From contig NC_052621.1 of NCBI RefSeq assembly GCF_016545825.1, forward strand, positions 15,984,910-16,048,909: DNA of 64,000 nt. The letters run 5' to 3'. This stretch comes from Eucalyptus grandis. Lineage: Eukaryota; Streptophyta; Magnoliopsida; Myrtales; Myrtaceae. Shown here one piece after another: positions 11,694-21,675 of the stretch (the first letter of the stretch is position 1; each line of letters opens with the position of its first letter). Position numbers and translations under genes: made by a program. Under the pieces are notes generated by a model. That model was not told the DNA's origin, made no database searches, and was given only the letters and a program-made list of their open reading frames with translations.

Positions 11694-14600
11694 AGCTATT
11701 GTGCTGGAATTGTCAGGGGTTGGGCACACCCTTGACAATTCAGGCACTAAGGGTCCTTGTGACCCAGGAAAGGCCCAGTATTATGTTTATTATGGAGACT
11801 AAAAATCAAAAACTCAAGGTGCAGCATATAAGAAGGAGGCTGAAATTTCAAAACAGCTTTGTGGTTAATCCAGAAGGAATCGCAGGGGGATTGGCTCTGT
11901 TCTGGGATGAGCAAGTAAGGTTAAATGTTGATTCCTCTTCAAAACACTATATTCATGTTCAGTGCATTATCCAAGCAACTCAACAGCAGATGTATATAAC
12001 TTTTGTTCATGCCCCTAATGAATTTCAAGATAGAGTAATGCTATGGGAGGACCTACACCGAAAAAGCTCCACACATCACTTTCATTGGCTTTGTATGGGG
12101 GATTTCAACGAGATAATGTACCATTGGGAAAAAGTGGGGAAAAAGAGAGCAGAACCTTACCGGATGGCAGCATTTAGGGATTTCATATTTCGCTGTTCTT
12201 TAATGGACTTGGAGAGCAAGGGATGCGCCTTTACCTGGAAAAACAACAGAACAAAAGAACATCTGGTCAAGAAACGTCTAGACAGAGCTCTATGCACTTC
12301 AGATTGGAGGATAGCATACCCTAATGCAGAATGCACGGCATTACCAGCTATAGGTTCTGATCACAGCCCCCTTATTCTATCTTTAAACTCGCAAAAGAAA
12401 AGGAGGAGGAAGATTTTTAGATACGAAGCATTCTGGTCAAAAAATGAGGAATGTGGGCAAATTGTAAAGAATGCATGGGCTGAATTCCAACCCCTGAATC
12501 TGGATATGGGGAAAAAATTGCAGATTGTGGCTCAAAAATTGGGAAAATGGAGCAAGAATAGGACGGAAAATGCAGATATCAGAATTAAAGTGCTGAAAAA
12601 TGAGTTGCAAAGCTTGACAAATAGTGTTGGGAAGGAAAAAGAAAGTGAAACAGCAAAGCAAATCACCCAGGAGCTAGAAAAGCTGTGGAGTCAAGAGGAG
12701 ATGTACTGGGAAATGCGCTCGAGAATTACCTGGCTCAAGTGGGGGGATAGAAATACTAAGTTTTTCCATGCATCAACTATTCAAAGGAGATCCAGAAATA
12801 GAATTACCTTGCTGAAAAACGCTGAAGAGGAATGGGTGAATGAGGAACAGTCCTTAAAGGATATGACAGTCACGTTCTTCAAAAATTTATATAACTCAGT
12901 AGGGCCTCGCAACTTCCAGCCTGTAATTCAGCAAATCCCGATCTCAGTTGATGAAAGCATGAACCAACAGTTAGTTAAACCAGTCACATTGGGGGAAATT
13001 ACAGAGGCAATGCAACAACTAGGAGCTACAAAAGCTCTGGACCAGATGGTCTTAATGGGCTATTTTACCGGGATCATTGGACACATATCAGCAAGGACAT
13101 ATTCAATGAAGTGCAGAGTTTCTTTGAGACTGGTTATCTAAACCCTGAGCTGAACAGAACCCAAATCACCCTTGTCCCCAAAACCCCAAACCCAGAAAAG
13201 CTTGAACAATTCAGGCCTATAAGCCTCTGCAATTTTGTCTATAAAATTATTTCCAAAGTGATGGCTAATCGACTTAAACCTGTGATACCACAGATCATAG
13301 CAGAAGAACAAAGTGCTTTTGTGGGAGGAAGACAAATACAAGACAATATTTTAATAGTCCAAGAAGTACTTCATAAGTTGAGAATTCGGGAAAGGAAAAA
13401 CAAATTTCAAGCGGTCCTAAAGCTTGACATGCAAAAAGCTTACGACCGGATAGAATGGGACTTCCTTAGAGAATGCTTGCTCAAGAAGGGATTCAGTGAG
13501 AAGTGGGTGCAATGGGTCACACAGTGTGTTTCAACGGTCTCCTTTAGTGTCAATTTTAACGGTGAGCCCCAACAATTTTTTAAACCTACAAGAGGAATTC
13601 GTCAAGGGGATCCTCTATCCCCATATCTTTTCATCCTAGTGGCTGATGTGCTGTCAAATCTCATGCGAAAAGCAGTAATCGAGGGCACAATCCAGGGAAT
13701 TAAACTAAATAGTGGCTGTCCTACTCTATCCCACCTACTGTTTGTGGATGATTCCATTTTCTTCCTACACGGTACTATCACAGAATGTCAGAATTTGGCG
13801 GAAATACTACACCAATATTGTTTTGCTTCAGGACAGGCCATAAATCTGAATAAATCAGGTATCTACTTTAGTAAGAAATGCCCCATGAATTTAAGGAGGA
13901 ATATGGCAGCGGAGCGAGGGGTCCCAAAATAGAAAAAACGGGGAAATACTTGGGAATTCCTTCGGATTGGGGAGGCTCGAAGAAAGATGTTTTTGCCTGG
14001 ATTTTAGCTCGAGTCAACAAGAAACTAGAAAGCTGGAAGGATCATTTGCTGACAAGAGCAGGTAAGGAGATATTGATTAAATCAGTGGTGCAGGCCATTC
14101 CACAGTATGCAATGTCTATATTCAAGTTACCGGTGTCAATATGCAAAGCCATAGAGAAAAAGATTGCCAATTTTTGGTGGAGAAATGGGAAAAACACTGC
14201 TGGCATTCATTGGAGAAAATGGGAGAAACTAAAACTCAGGAAAAATGAAGGGGGCCTTGGATTTAAAGACTTAACAGCTTTCAACCAAGCCATGTTAGGG
14301 AAGCAAGCATGGCGGATTTCACAGCAACCCCACTCCCTATTGAGCAAACTAATGAAGGGTTTATATCATCCACACTGCGAAATATGGAAAGCTGGAAATG
14401 GTACACGACCATCGTGGGGATGGAGGAGCATTATAGTGGGAAGAGATTCCATAGCACCAGATGTTATTTGGTCTGTTGGCAATGGTCAGAAAATTTCGAT
14501 AAGAGAGGATAAATGGCTGAAAAGCGGACTAGTTGGAGGACCGATTACAAGAGATGAACCAAGAAAAGTAGGCGCACTCATACACCGGGGAAATGGCACG

Positions 14601-16322
14601 TGGAATGAAAATTTACTTCGAATGATGTTTGATGAAAATAGGGTACAAGAAATTCTTACTATCCCTATTGGACTCTCAACAACAGAAGACAGATTAGTAT
14701 GGATGCGCAACAATTCAGGGTCTTATACAGTCAAGAGTGGGTATTTCACAACACGAGATAGAGCAGCTAAACCACCACTTAATTCAGCAACATCCTCTCA
14801 TCAAACAAAGCCAGATTTATGGAAACATATTTGGCACTCAGACACATTACCCAAAGTAAAACAATTCCTCTGGAATGTCTGCCAAAATGCACTACCTACA
14901 ATGGATAACTTGCACCGAAGGAAAATAGTACCTGACCCAATTTGCCCTATCTGCAAACACGAAGATGAGACGATCGAACACACGCTGATGTTATGCCCTT
15001 GGACAGCTCAGATTTGGAAAGCTTCTCCTCTGAAAATCAAAATAACCAGATTAGGGTTAACAAGAATTGACGACTGGCTATACATGAGGAAAAAAGATCC
15101 ACAAAGCTCCTCAAAGTTCAATCAGATTGCATCTACCATGTGGAGTATATGGCAAGACCGCAACAGGTTCATCTTTGACCAAAAACCCCTCACCCCGAAG
15201 CAAACCCTGTTAAGATCAGAGGCATTACAGAGAGATTTCGAAACATGGAATACAATCGCAGTTAAGAAGATAGCAAGAGAGACCCACACCAATAGGTGGC
15301 AACCCCCGAAACCAGGCTTCATTAAACTGAACATAGATGCTTCCTTTGTTCGGCGGGAGCGAGAGGAGAGGGGAACACACGAGACCAGATCTGTTGACGA
15401 CAGGGTTGAAGCAGAAAATCTAGTTACTGCAGCTTTCGGTTGCAGAGCATCCACGGATGAGGAAGAGAGTGGGGGCGAAACTCCAAACAGACCAGCCGCA
15501 TCCAGTGCCTGCAGGGGACAAACCCACAGCAACTACGGGACCAGATCTGCTGATGAAAGGGTTGAAGCAGAAAATTTAGTTACTGCAGATTTCGGTTGCA
15601 GAGCATCCACGGTTGAGGAAGAGAATGGGGGCGAAACTCCGAGCAGGAAAGCGGGCGCATCCGGCGCTGCGGGGACATACCCACAAAGCAACGACAATGC
15701 GGCGGAACATTGAGACCCACTTTGTGAGGCGCGAGCGAGAGGAGAGGGAGAAGACGAAACCGGATCTGGAGTTAATAGGGACGAAGATGAAACCTCGATT
15801 CTTTGTAGATTTCGGTTGCAAAATGAAACTCGGGATGAGGAAGAGAGAGCGGGGCGACGCGGACGGGGAGGAGCGAGAGAACGGAGCGGTTGTTGCTTGC
15901 ATCTGCGGGGACTCCGGGGTAGACTCGTTGAAGGCTTCTCCAAGATCATTGCGGCGACTTTGGTAGAGCAAGCAGAGGCAAGTGCTCTCATGGAAACCCT
16001 AGAATTTCTATCAGATAGAACCGAAGAACTACTGGAAGTACACACAGACAACCTTCTGCTCGTGCGGGCACTTCAGTTCGGCGAAGACTTCAGTTGGGAA
16101 GTGGCGCTGCTCATGGACCGGATAAAAGAGAAGCTTCACAGATTTACGGGCCTCACTTTGGCCCATTGCAGCAGAGAAGCAAATAGGCCCGCGGATTGGA
16201 TTGCGAAGGCTCATCGAAAAAATTTTCTCCCAAGAGATTGGGTGACTAATCCCCCAACAGCTTTATTTGACTTGTTATGCGCTGATGTTCTTGATGTATT
16301 TTCTCCGAACTTCACTAAGTAA
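11690..16322 (+). pseudogene. LINE ORF2: endonuclease-RT-RNase H polyprotein, broken
   Basis: The first segment (11690-13141) holds an apurinic-type endonuclease with KLLCWNCQGLG, the catalytic-loop GDFNE and SDHSPL motifs. A frameshift at about 13,040-13,110 leads into the reverse transcriptase (13111-13932), with KLDMQKAYD, RQGDPLSPYLF and the catalytic FVDD (usually FADD). A second frameshift near 13,900 leads to 13878-15713, with the RT C-terminus, zf-RVT (CPICKHEDETIEHTLMLC) and the RNase H start KLNIDASF. After an inserted repeat block, RNase H resumes at about 15885 in another frame, with VHTDNLLLVRAL and SREANRPADWIAKAH. The start was chosen as the ATG of the ATGA overlap with ORF1. 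Confidence 0.92.
15349..15885 (+). repeat. GC-rich tandem-repeat block inside LINE RNase H
   Basis: About 540 bp separates the RNase H start (KLNIDASF) from its continuation (VVACICGDSG), which are adjacent in related LINEs. The block holds three related units. The landmark CCAGATCTG lies at 15385 and 15541 (156 bp, 52 codons), with a diverged version CCGGATCTGG at 15760. Each unit also carries a TTTCGGTTGCA motif. The first two units stay in the same open frame. The source of the insert is unknown. Confidence 0.75.
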
Positions 16323-16347
16323 ATGGAAAGCTATCGCATTATCGACC

Positions 16348-16363
16348 AAAAAAAAAAAAAAAA
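16348..16363 (+). other. LINE poly(A) tail
   Basis: A run of A follows GACC and ends the LINE. The same GACC-poly(A) junction occurs in the minus-strand LINEs ending at 1070 and 40975. Confidence 0.85.
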
Positions 16364-16375
16364 CCCTCGTGACAA

Positions 16376-16945
16376 CGACTTTCCAATAAGCGCAACATTG
16401 ACAGGTTAATCGCAAAATGGACTTGAGATTTTGTCCTATACGAGGCCTAATGTTCGAATTTACAAATTGTACATCGTTTCGGCAACTTAACAGTTTAAAA
16501 AATCATTATTTACAATAACTTAGTTATATGGAAGGTATCATTCGACTTTGAGACCTCTAGTATGATTTTAGGCTCTGAGACCCTTTTCACTTCTCACGAA
16601 GTTTGACCACAGTTTGACCAGCAATTACTTTCTCATCCAACATTCGATTAGCCTGATTTTTGTTACATTGGAATAATTTAACTTCCATGATGTGCAAAGC
16701 AAATCTAAAATTTGAAAACTTCGTCACACTCTGCGCGAATGGGCAACTGGCCTCGAAAGGTGAAAAGTTGGTTATTGGATTTTGATGGGAATATGAAAAA
16801 AGCCTCGTTAACGAGCACAACCCATTCTTGAAGTCGAAAAGTTGTTTTGAGCCTCCTAATTTGTTAGTCAAACATTGCTTTAACTTTTAGTCAACCCTAA
16901 GTCAACTTTTTAAATTTACCTAGACCATAGGGATAATTTGAGGTG
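16376..16945. repeat. LTR-like direct repeat, copy 1
   Basis: Diverged direct repeat of 18085-18625. Shared ordered blocks include GACTTTCCAA, GTTTCGGC/GTTTCGAC-GACTTAACA, AATTATTATTTAC, CTCTGAGACC/CTCCGATACC and GATGTGCAA. No coding sequence was seen. It may be one LTR of an old non-autonomous element or a duplicated segment. Confidence 0.5.
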
Positions 16946-16950
16946 CCAGC

Positions 16951-17180
16951 CACATGATATGACAATATTGACACATAACCTAACATGACAAATTGAATTC
17001 AAAATAAGATGATGAAATGACATGATATGGCAATGTTCATAAGCAGACATGATAATATCCATATGTAATATGATGTGATATACTAAGTTCAAAACATGAT
17101 GGTGAAATAACATGATATAGTAATATTTACATGTAATATGACATGATAAATCACTTTCAAATTATGATGATGTGAGTTAT
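16951..17180. repeat. Imperfect tandem repeat around ACATGATATG
   Basis: Three diverged units each start with ACATGATAT and contain GATGATGAAAT-like tails, at about 16952, 17020 and 17110. They lie between the two LTR-like direct repeats. Confidence 0.5.
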
Positions 17181-18084
17181 GTACATCATTCTACTTAAGG
17201 AGCCATTTTCATTTAATTTGTGGCTTTACTAGACATGATAACATTTACGTAAAAACACACATTTTCCTTTTGACAAGGCCAAGTGCTACTCATAACTTAA
17301 TTTAGAATCATTATTCAATTCAAAATCATGAAATTGAATAATCACATGACGAGACCTTAATTCATAGGTTTGAATCACGATGTTTATTGCCTTTTGCTCT
17401 CTGGTTACGTTGCCATAGCCTGCCTAGCACCCATTCGCTTTGGTATATAACCCACGGGTTGGCTCACAAATGAGGCGACGTATTCTACTGCAAGCACTTG
17501 AATATATTCACCACCTTATATCCGTTAAAAAAAATGTACATCTTATATAATTAACAAAGCATCATTCGTTCTAGCACTTTTGCAGCACAACATCATCACA
17601 CAACCTAATTTTGTAGCTGAGATTCAAAATTATCATCACGACAGCCTAGAAGCATTCTTTATTTCTAGTAGAATTTTTGCAGCATTGCCACGTATTTCAT
17701 GTTTTGAGAAGTCATTTCGACATTACGATGACTTAAAAGACATTTATTATTAATTTTCTAAAATGATAGCATAACGACATGTCTGAACTTTAAGATTTGA
17801 TACTGGCATTGGACGACCTAAAAACATGTGTTTTTGACTCTTCAAATTGACAACACAATGACAGGCCTTACGACATCTTAACATTCATTTCTATAGGACA
17901 TTTAAAGAGAGGGCATCGGGAACTTACCTCAAGTGCGACAACCTCGGTGACGACAAGGACAGCAAACCACCCGAAGATTAGAAATGTGAGGACCACCATC
18001 AAGACGACAGAAATTCATAAGCGTAAGAGATATGCAAAGACTTACAAGTCTTAGTATGATTTTTTAGCGTTAAAATCGTTTCAT
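17181..18084. other. Spacer between direct repeats, no gene
   Basis: AT-rich sequence with no recognised coding frame. If the flanking repeats are LTRs, this is the degenerate internal region. Confidence 0.35.
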
Positions 18085-18625
18085 GTGAAGACTTTCCAAC
18101 TAGCCTAAGATAGATAAATTGGCAAAATCATGGATCCAAGATTTTATAGCCTGTATGAAGACCTGAGGCTCAGGCTATGAACTAAACGTTGTTTCGACGA
18201 CTTAACATTTTTAAAATTATTATTTACCATAATTTTGATTTCAAGGCCTCTATGTTTTGGCTCCGATACCTCTTTCGAATATGGAAAAGTTTCATCGAAG
18301 CTTGACAAATGATAACTCCCGTGGCCGACTCGGGGTTTTATTGCGTTGGAATGGTTGCAATCTCTAGTTTCTTGATGTGCAATGGAAATTTCGAAATTGT
18401 AAACTTCCCGACCCTACAAAAAGCGAGTGATCGATCTCGGAGAGTAAAAGATTGATCGTTGGATTTGAGTGGCAATATACGTGTTGACAACCCATTTTTC
18501 TAGAATTAAAATGTGTCCGGCGTCTTGTATGTCATTGATCAAGTCTTGGTCAAATCCTCATTAAACCATGGTCAAATGCAAAGATTTTTAAAAATGTAGG
18601 CAAAATTTGAGATGTTAATAGTTTT
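18085..18625. repeat. LTR-like direct repeat, copy 2
   Basis: Second copy of the repeat at 16376-16945, about 1.7 kb downstream in the same orientation and well diverged from it. Confidence 0.5.
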
Positions 18626-18723
18626 CACTCAACTTTTCTCGGAGAGTAAGCAAGAGAAGTAAGAACAAGTTTGAGAGCATTTTAATCACTCTTGTCCCCT
18701 TTCAACTCTTATTTTGACGAATA

Positions 18724-19300
18724 TGTTAGGAAAATATGGCTTCAAATCGAGTAGAACAACGAAAACGGATATTCAAAATACTCAAGTCGGACTTTGAGGC
18801 GTAATATCACTTTTTTTAAGGATTTATTTGCCCCACAAAGTTGCTAATTGTCACCGGCAAAAAACTTCCAGGATACAACAAAGTCTTAATTGGGAATAAC
18901 TATATAGCAATTCTAATATTTTTTCAAGGTTTCTCTAGGAAACAATCGAAAAATTGGCTGTAGTTTTTCTTAAACAAAGGTTCGAAAAATGATCACACTC
19001 TTTCTTCCGAAAACGACAAATATATATATTAAACAGTCTTACATACAACTCTTCGTAAAAAATTTCCAAAAAATATGAACAAACACGTCCTTTAAATTGT
19101 TCGGATAAACAAATGTGACCCTTCGGAAGAAGTCGAAAACCGAACAATTGCAACCATTCGGGAAAAGTTGCAAACCAAATAAGTAATTTTTCAAAGGTTG
19201 TCTTGAAAAAACAAAAACAAAATTCAAAATAATAATAATTTTTTTAAATAAATAAAATTTCAATTTTCATTTTTTATATTTATTTTTGAAAATTCTCAAA
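18724..19300 (-). repeat. Ty1/copia LTR fragment related to 51695 and 63380
   Basis: Starts TGTTAGGAAAATATGG, close to TGTTGGGAAAATAG at 51695. It then shares GACTTTGAGGCGT, ATTTATTTGCCCCAC, AACAAAGTCT and ATAGCAATTCTAAT blocks, in order, with the copia LTR that begins near 63380. No copia coding sequence lies next to it, so it is a solo or truncated LTR. A SINE sits at its far edge. Confidence 0.6.
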
Positions 19301-19323
19301 ATCAAAAAACAAAAGGTACCATC

Positions 19324-19527
19324 GCCTGCTGTAGCCCAATTGGATAAGGCTCTTCAATGAAACTAACGAAAGTGGAGGGGGTTGAATCCCGCTGGCCGCA
19401 CGGGTTCTTAAGCGCGACGTCGGGTTGGTGGGTTCTCCGTTAGCGTCACTCAAGGGTTTACCCGCTGGCTACTAGCTGTATAGGGTTCCTTGGGTATAAA
19501 AAAAAATTCAAAAAAAAAAAAAAAAAA
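19324..19527 (+). mobile_element. tRNA-derived SINE
   Basis: Short element with an RNA polymerase III internal promoter: box A TAGCCCAATTGG at 19332-19343 and box B GGTTGAATCC near 19380-19389, spaced as in a tRNA gene. These are followed by an unrelated body of about 110 bp and an A-rich tail (19498-19527). It cannot be a tRNA gene because the cloverleaf is not completed and the poly(A) tail is present. Flanks AAAAGGTACC (left) and AAAAGGCAACC (right) may be a decayed target duplication. Confidence 0.75.
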
Positions 19528-20422
19528 GGCAACCTTTGAATTAATTAAAAAATTAATAACATAAAAAATAAATAAAATAACAAAGGAATTAGTGCTAATT
19601 AAACCATGGGTGCCTTTGTGTTAAGTGTGCCAAATAATTGCGTACCCGCACGCGGGTATAGTGGGATCTAGCCCCACCAAATCATTTCTTGAGATACACA
19701 AAGAAACTCCTCACTTATAAATTGGCCCACATCCTCCCATTTTTCCTATGTAAAACAAGGAAAATGCACTTAGTTTGTTTTGACGAACAAACCTCCAACA
19801 GAGTGTATTTATATAGTCCTCCAAATTTGATTTGCACTATGAAATTTTTGTCAGTCAAAATAGTCATTGTAATGATTATTTGCAGCTCAAAAAGTTCACT
19901 TAGAGATAATTAATGAACTTAGTTCACTCGCCTTAAGAACTCACCCGACACTTCCTATACTTAGCCAAAAATGGCTGACCTCATCTAATATTTACCAGAT
20001 CGTTACTTCGTGGATATCAATGCTTGAAATCGGCTCCAAACACTAAAGGGAGAGCCTCTCTTAAAGGCGCCTTCACGAAATTAACACCTCCATGGGATCC
20101 TAAAGTCAATTAACAGTTCAAATTTCATTTGATTTCAGTCTCCAGGTCCTCTGACCAATGAAAGAAATCACCACGATTAGAGATGAAGTTTCGCCGAATT
20201 ACTCACGAATTGCTCCAACTCGATTTGATGATTATTCAACATCAACTTGCTTGACTTTGAGTGAAGCTGAACTCGATCTTGCCAGTTAAATCGAGTTTGA
20301 GCTTGCCAATGCGAAGCTCTGCAACCTCATAACCTGATTGAATCCAATCGAGTTTCATTTTTTTGCTTAAAAATATTTAATAATTATAAAAATGGGGACA
20401 TAATTTCTTAAAATTACACACA
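19528..20422. other. Intergenic, no gene recognised
   Basis: AT-rich sequence. A 74-codon frame at 19689-19913 has no domain. Nothing else is supported. Confidence 0.35.
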
Positions 20423-20430
20423 CCAACTCA

Positions 20431-21044
20431 TAAGGATGTGTGCAAAAGAACTAAGAACTACTTAGACCACCTAGAATCAGACCGGAGTGTGGGGTTCCCA
20501 AGGGAGCTTGTCCGAATCTCAGTTCCAATTTTATTGGAACTAGTAAGTATCGGTCCAATTCTCGTTTCTAGGTATGGAATTGTCCACTCGGCCCACCGGA
20601 CCAGATCGGTAATATATAAATATATTTTATTTGATTTTTAAGAGAAATTTTCAATCAAAAATAATTTAAGAAAAATGGAAACTCTAAAATCCTTAATTTG
20701 GAACTTAATACCCATTAACTAAGTGATCGTCTCATCTCACTCTCACATCATCTAAGTCATTTATCTAACTCTCACTCACGGCCTCAACTTTCAACTTTTA
20801 ATGAGTTCATTTTTTTTTTACTGATATTTGAATATGGATTTTTATTTTATTTTATTTTGTCTTTTACTTTGGCTTGCTAGAAAATATTACACTAAGTGAG
20901 TGAAGTTTCATGGGACGGGTTCCATAGATCCGGTTCTCGGGGACCAACGGGTGGTTTTTGTTTTCAATTTTTCGGAATCGATTTTTAATGAACGGTTCTC
21001 AAATCTAGAGTGGGAATCGCCCACTCGGACCATGCTCACTCCTA
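20431..21044. mobile_element. hAT-like non-autonomous element with 8-bp target duplication
   Basis: Ends are TAAGGATGTGTGCA and, in reverse complement, TAGGAGTGAGCA, a hAT-type terminal inverted repeat. The flanking 8-mers CCAACTCA (20423-20430) and CCGGCTCA (21045-21052) differ by two transitions and fit an 8-bp target duplication. The interior carries GGTTCCC/GGTTCTC and CCACTCGG motifs and no transposase, so it would need an autonomous partner. It lies about 630 bp upstream of the SCC2 start codon. Confidence 0.7.
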
Positions 21045-21052
21045 CCGGCTCA

Positions 21053-21675
21053 TTTATAATTGCACGGAAATAATTAATCTTACTATGTTTGAGCTCAAGT
21101 TTATTGATAATCCAGTTACTATCTTGATTTTCTATTACAATGGAGCTCTAGCAAAAAATTAATTTCTTTATTTTATTCCAATTGTACATTTTGTAGTTAT
21201 TTTTTAATAATGAGTTTTAAAAACATACGCTTGTTTGGAAATTTATTTTCGATCAACCATCTCTTTTTCCGATTCGACTTGACCGGCCAAACCTCTGTTC
21301 TCTCAAGTCAAGACTCTATAGCGTATCACAAGCTAGTAGACTTGGGCTAACGGAATGAAGGGCAAATACGTAACTTCGTTACGGCCCCTTTTTCCACGCT
21401 TAAATACAACTCCATCTTTTTCCTTTTTCTTTTTTCAGGCATCGCGGACAAGCATTTCGCCCTTAATTCATTTTCCCCGCCATTTACATCATCCAATTTT
21501 CTCTCGTTTCTAGGGCTCCGAATCGCTCTCTGCAACTCCACATACAGAGCCAAAATCCAACTCGAAATCGCTCTCGGATCCCCTTCGGATTGCATTCGAC
21601 CACCGGTGGAAACGCATTGGCCATTCTTCTGGAGCTGCGACGGTCGCGGAATCGCAGATTCGTCAACCGTCGTCG
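21053..21675 (+). promoter_or_regulatory. SCC2 promoter and 5' leader region
   Basis: AT-rich upstream DNA gives way to GC-richer sequence from about 21,370 to the ATG at 21676. A weak TATA-like TTAAATAC occurs at about 21,400, in a context suited to a start near 21,430. This is positional inference only; no proven element is visible. The long antisense open frame across this region (21347-21967) is a shadow of the GC-rich leader and exon 1. Confidence 0.35.

Larger units (their letters stand above)
10390..16363 (+). mobile_element. Nearly full-length LINE (L1-type) with ORF1 and ORF2
   Basis: Plus-strand non-LTR retrotransposon with ORF1 (nucleic-acid-binding, DUF4283 plus CCHC), ORF2 (endonuclease, reverse transcriptase, zf-RVT, RNase H), a short 3' UTR and a poly(A) tail at 16348-16363. 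Lesions are few: one stop and one frameshift in ORF1, two frameshifts in ORF2 and a tandem-repeat insertion in RNase H. It therefore looks younger than the LINE at 1070-4250, but cannot make full-length proteins as read. Confidence 0.93.

Noticed and set aside
15533..16051. 172-codon minus-strand ORF over the LINE RNase H repeat block
   Set aside because: It is the antisense shadow of the tandem-repeat block. The sense strand carries the RNase H homology.
19324..19400. Possible tRNA gene from box A and box B
   Set aside because: No complete acceptor or anticodon stem could be drawn. The unrelated body and the poly(A) tail mark a SINE.
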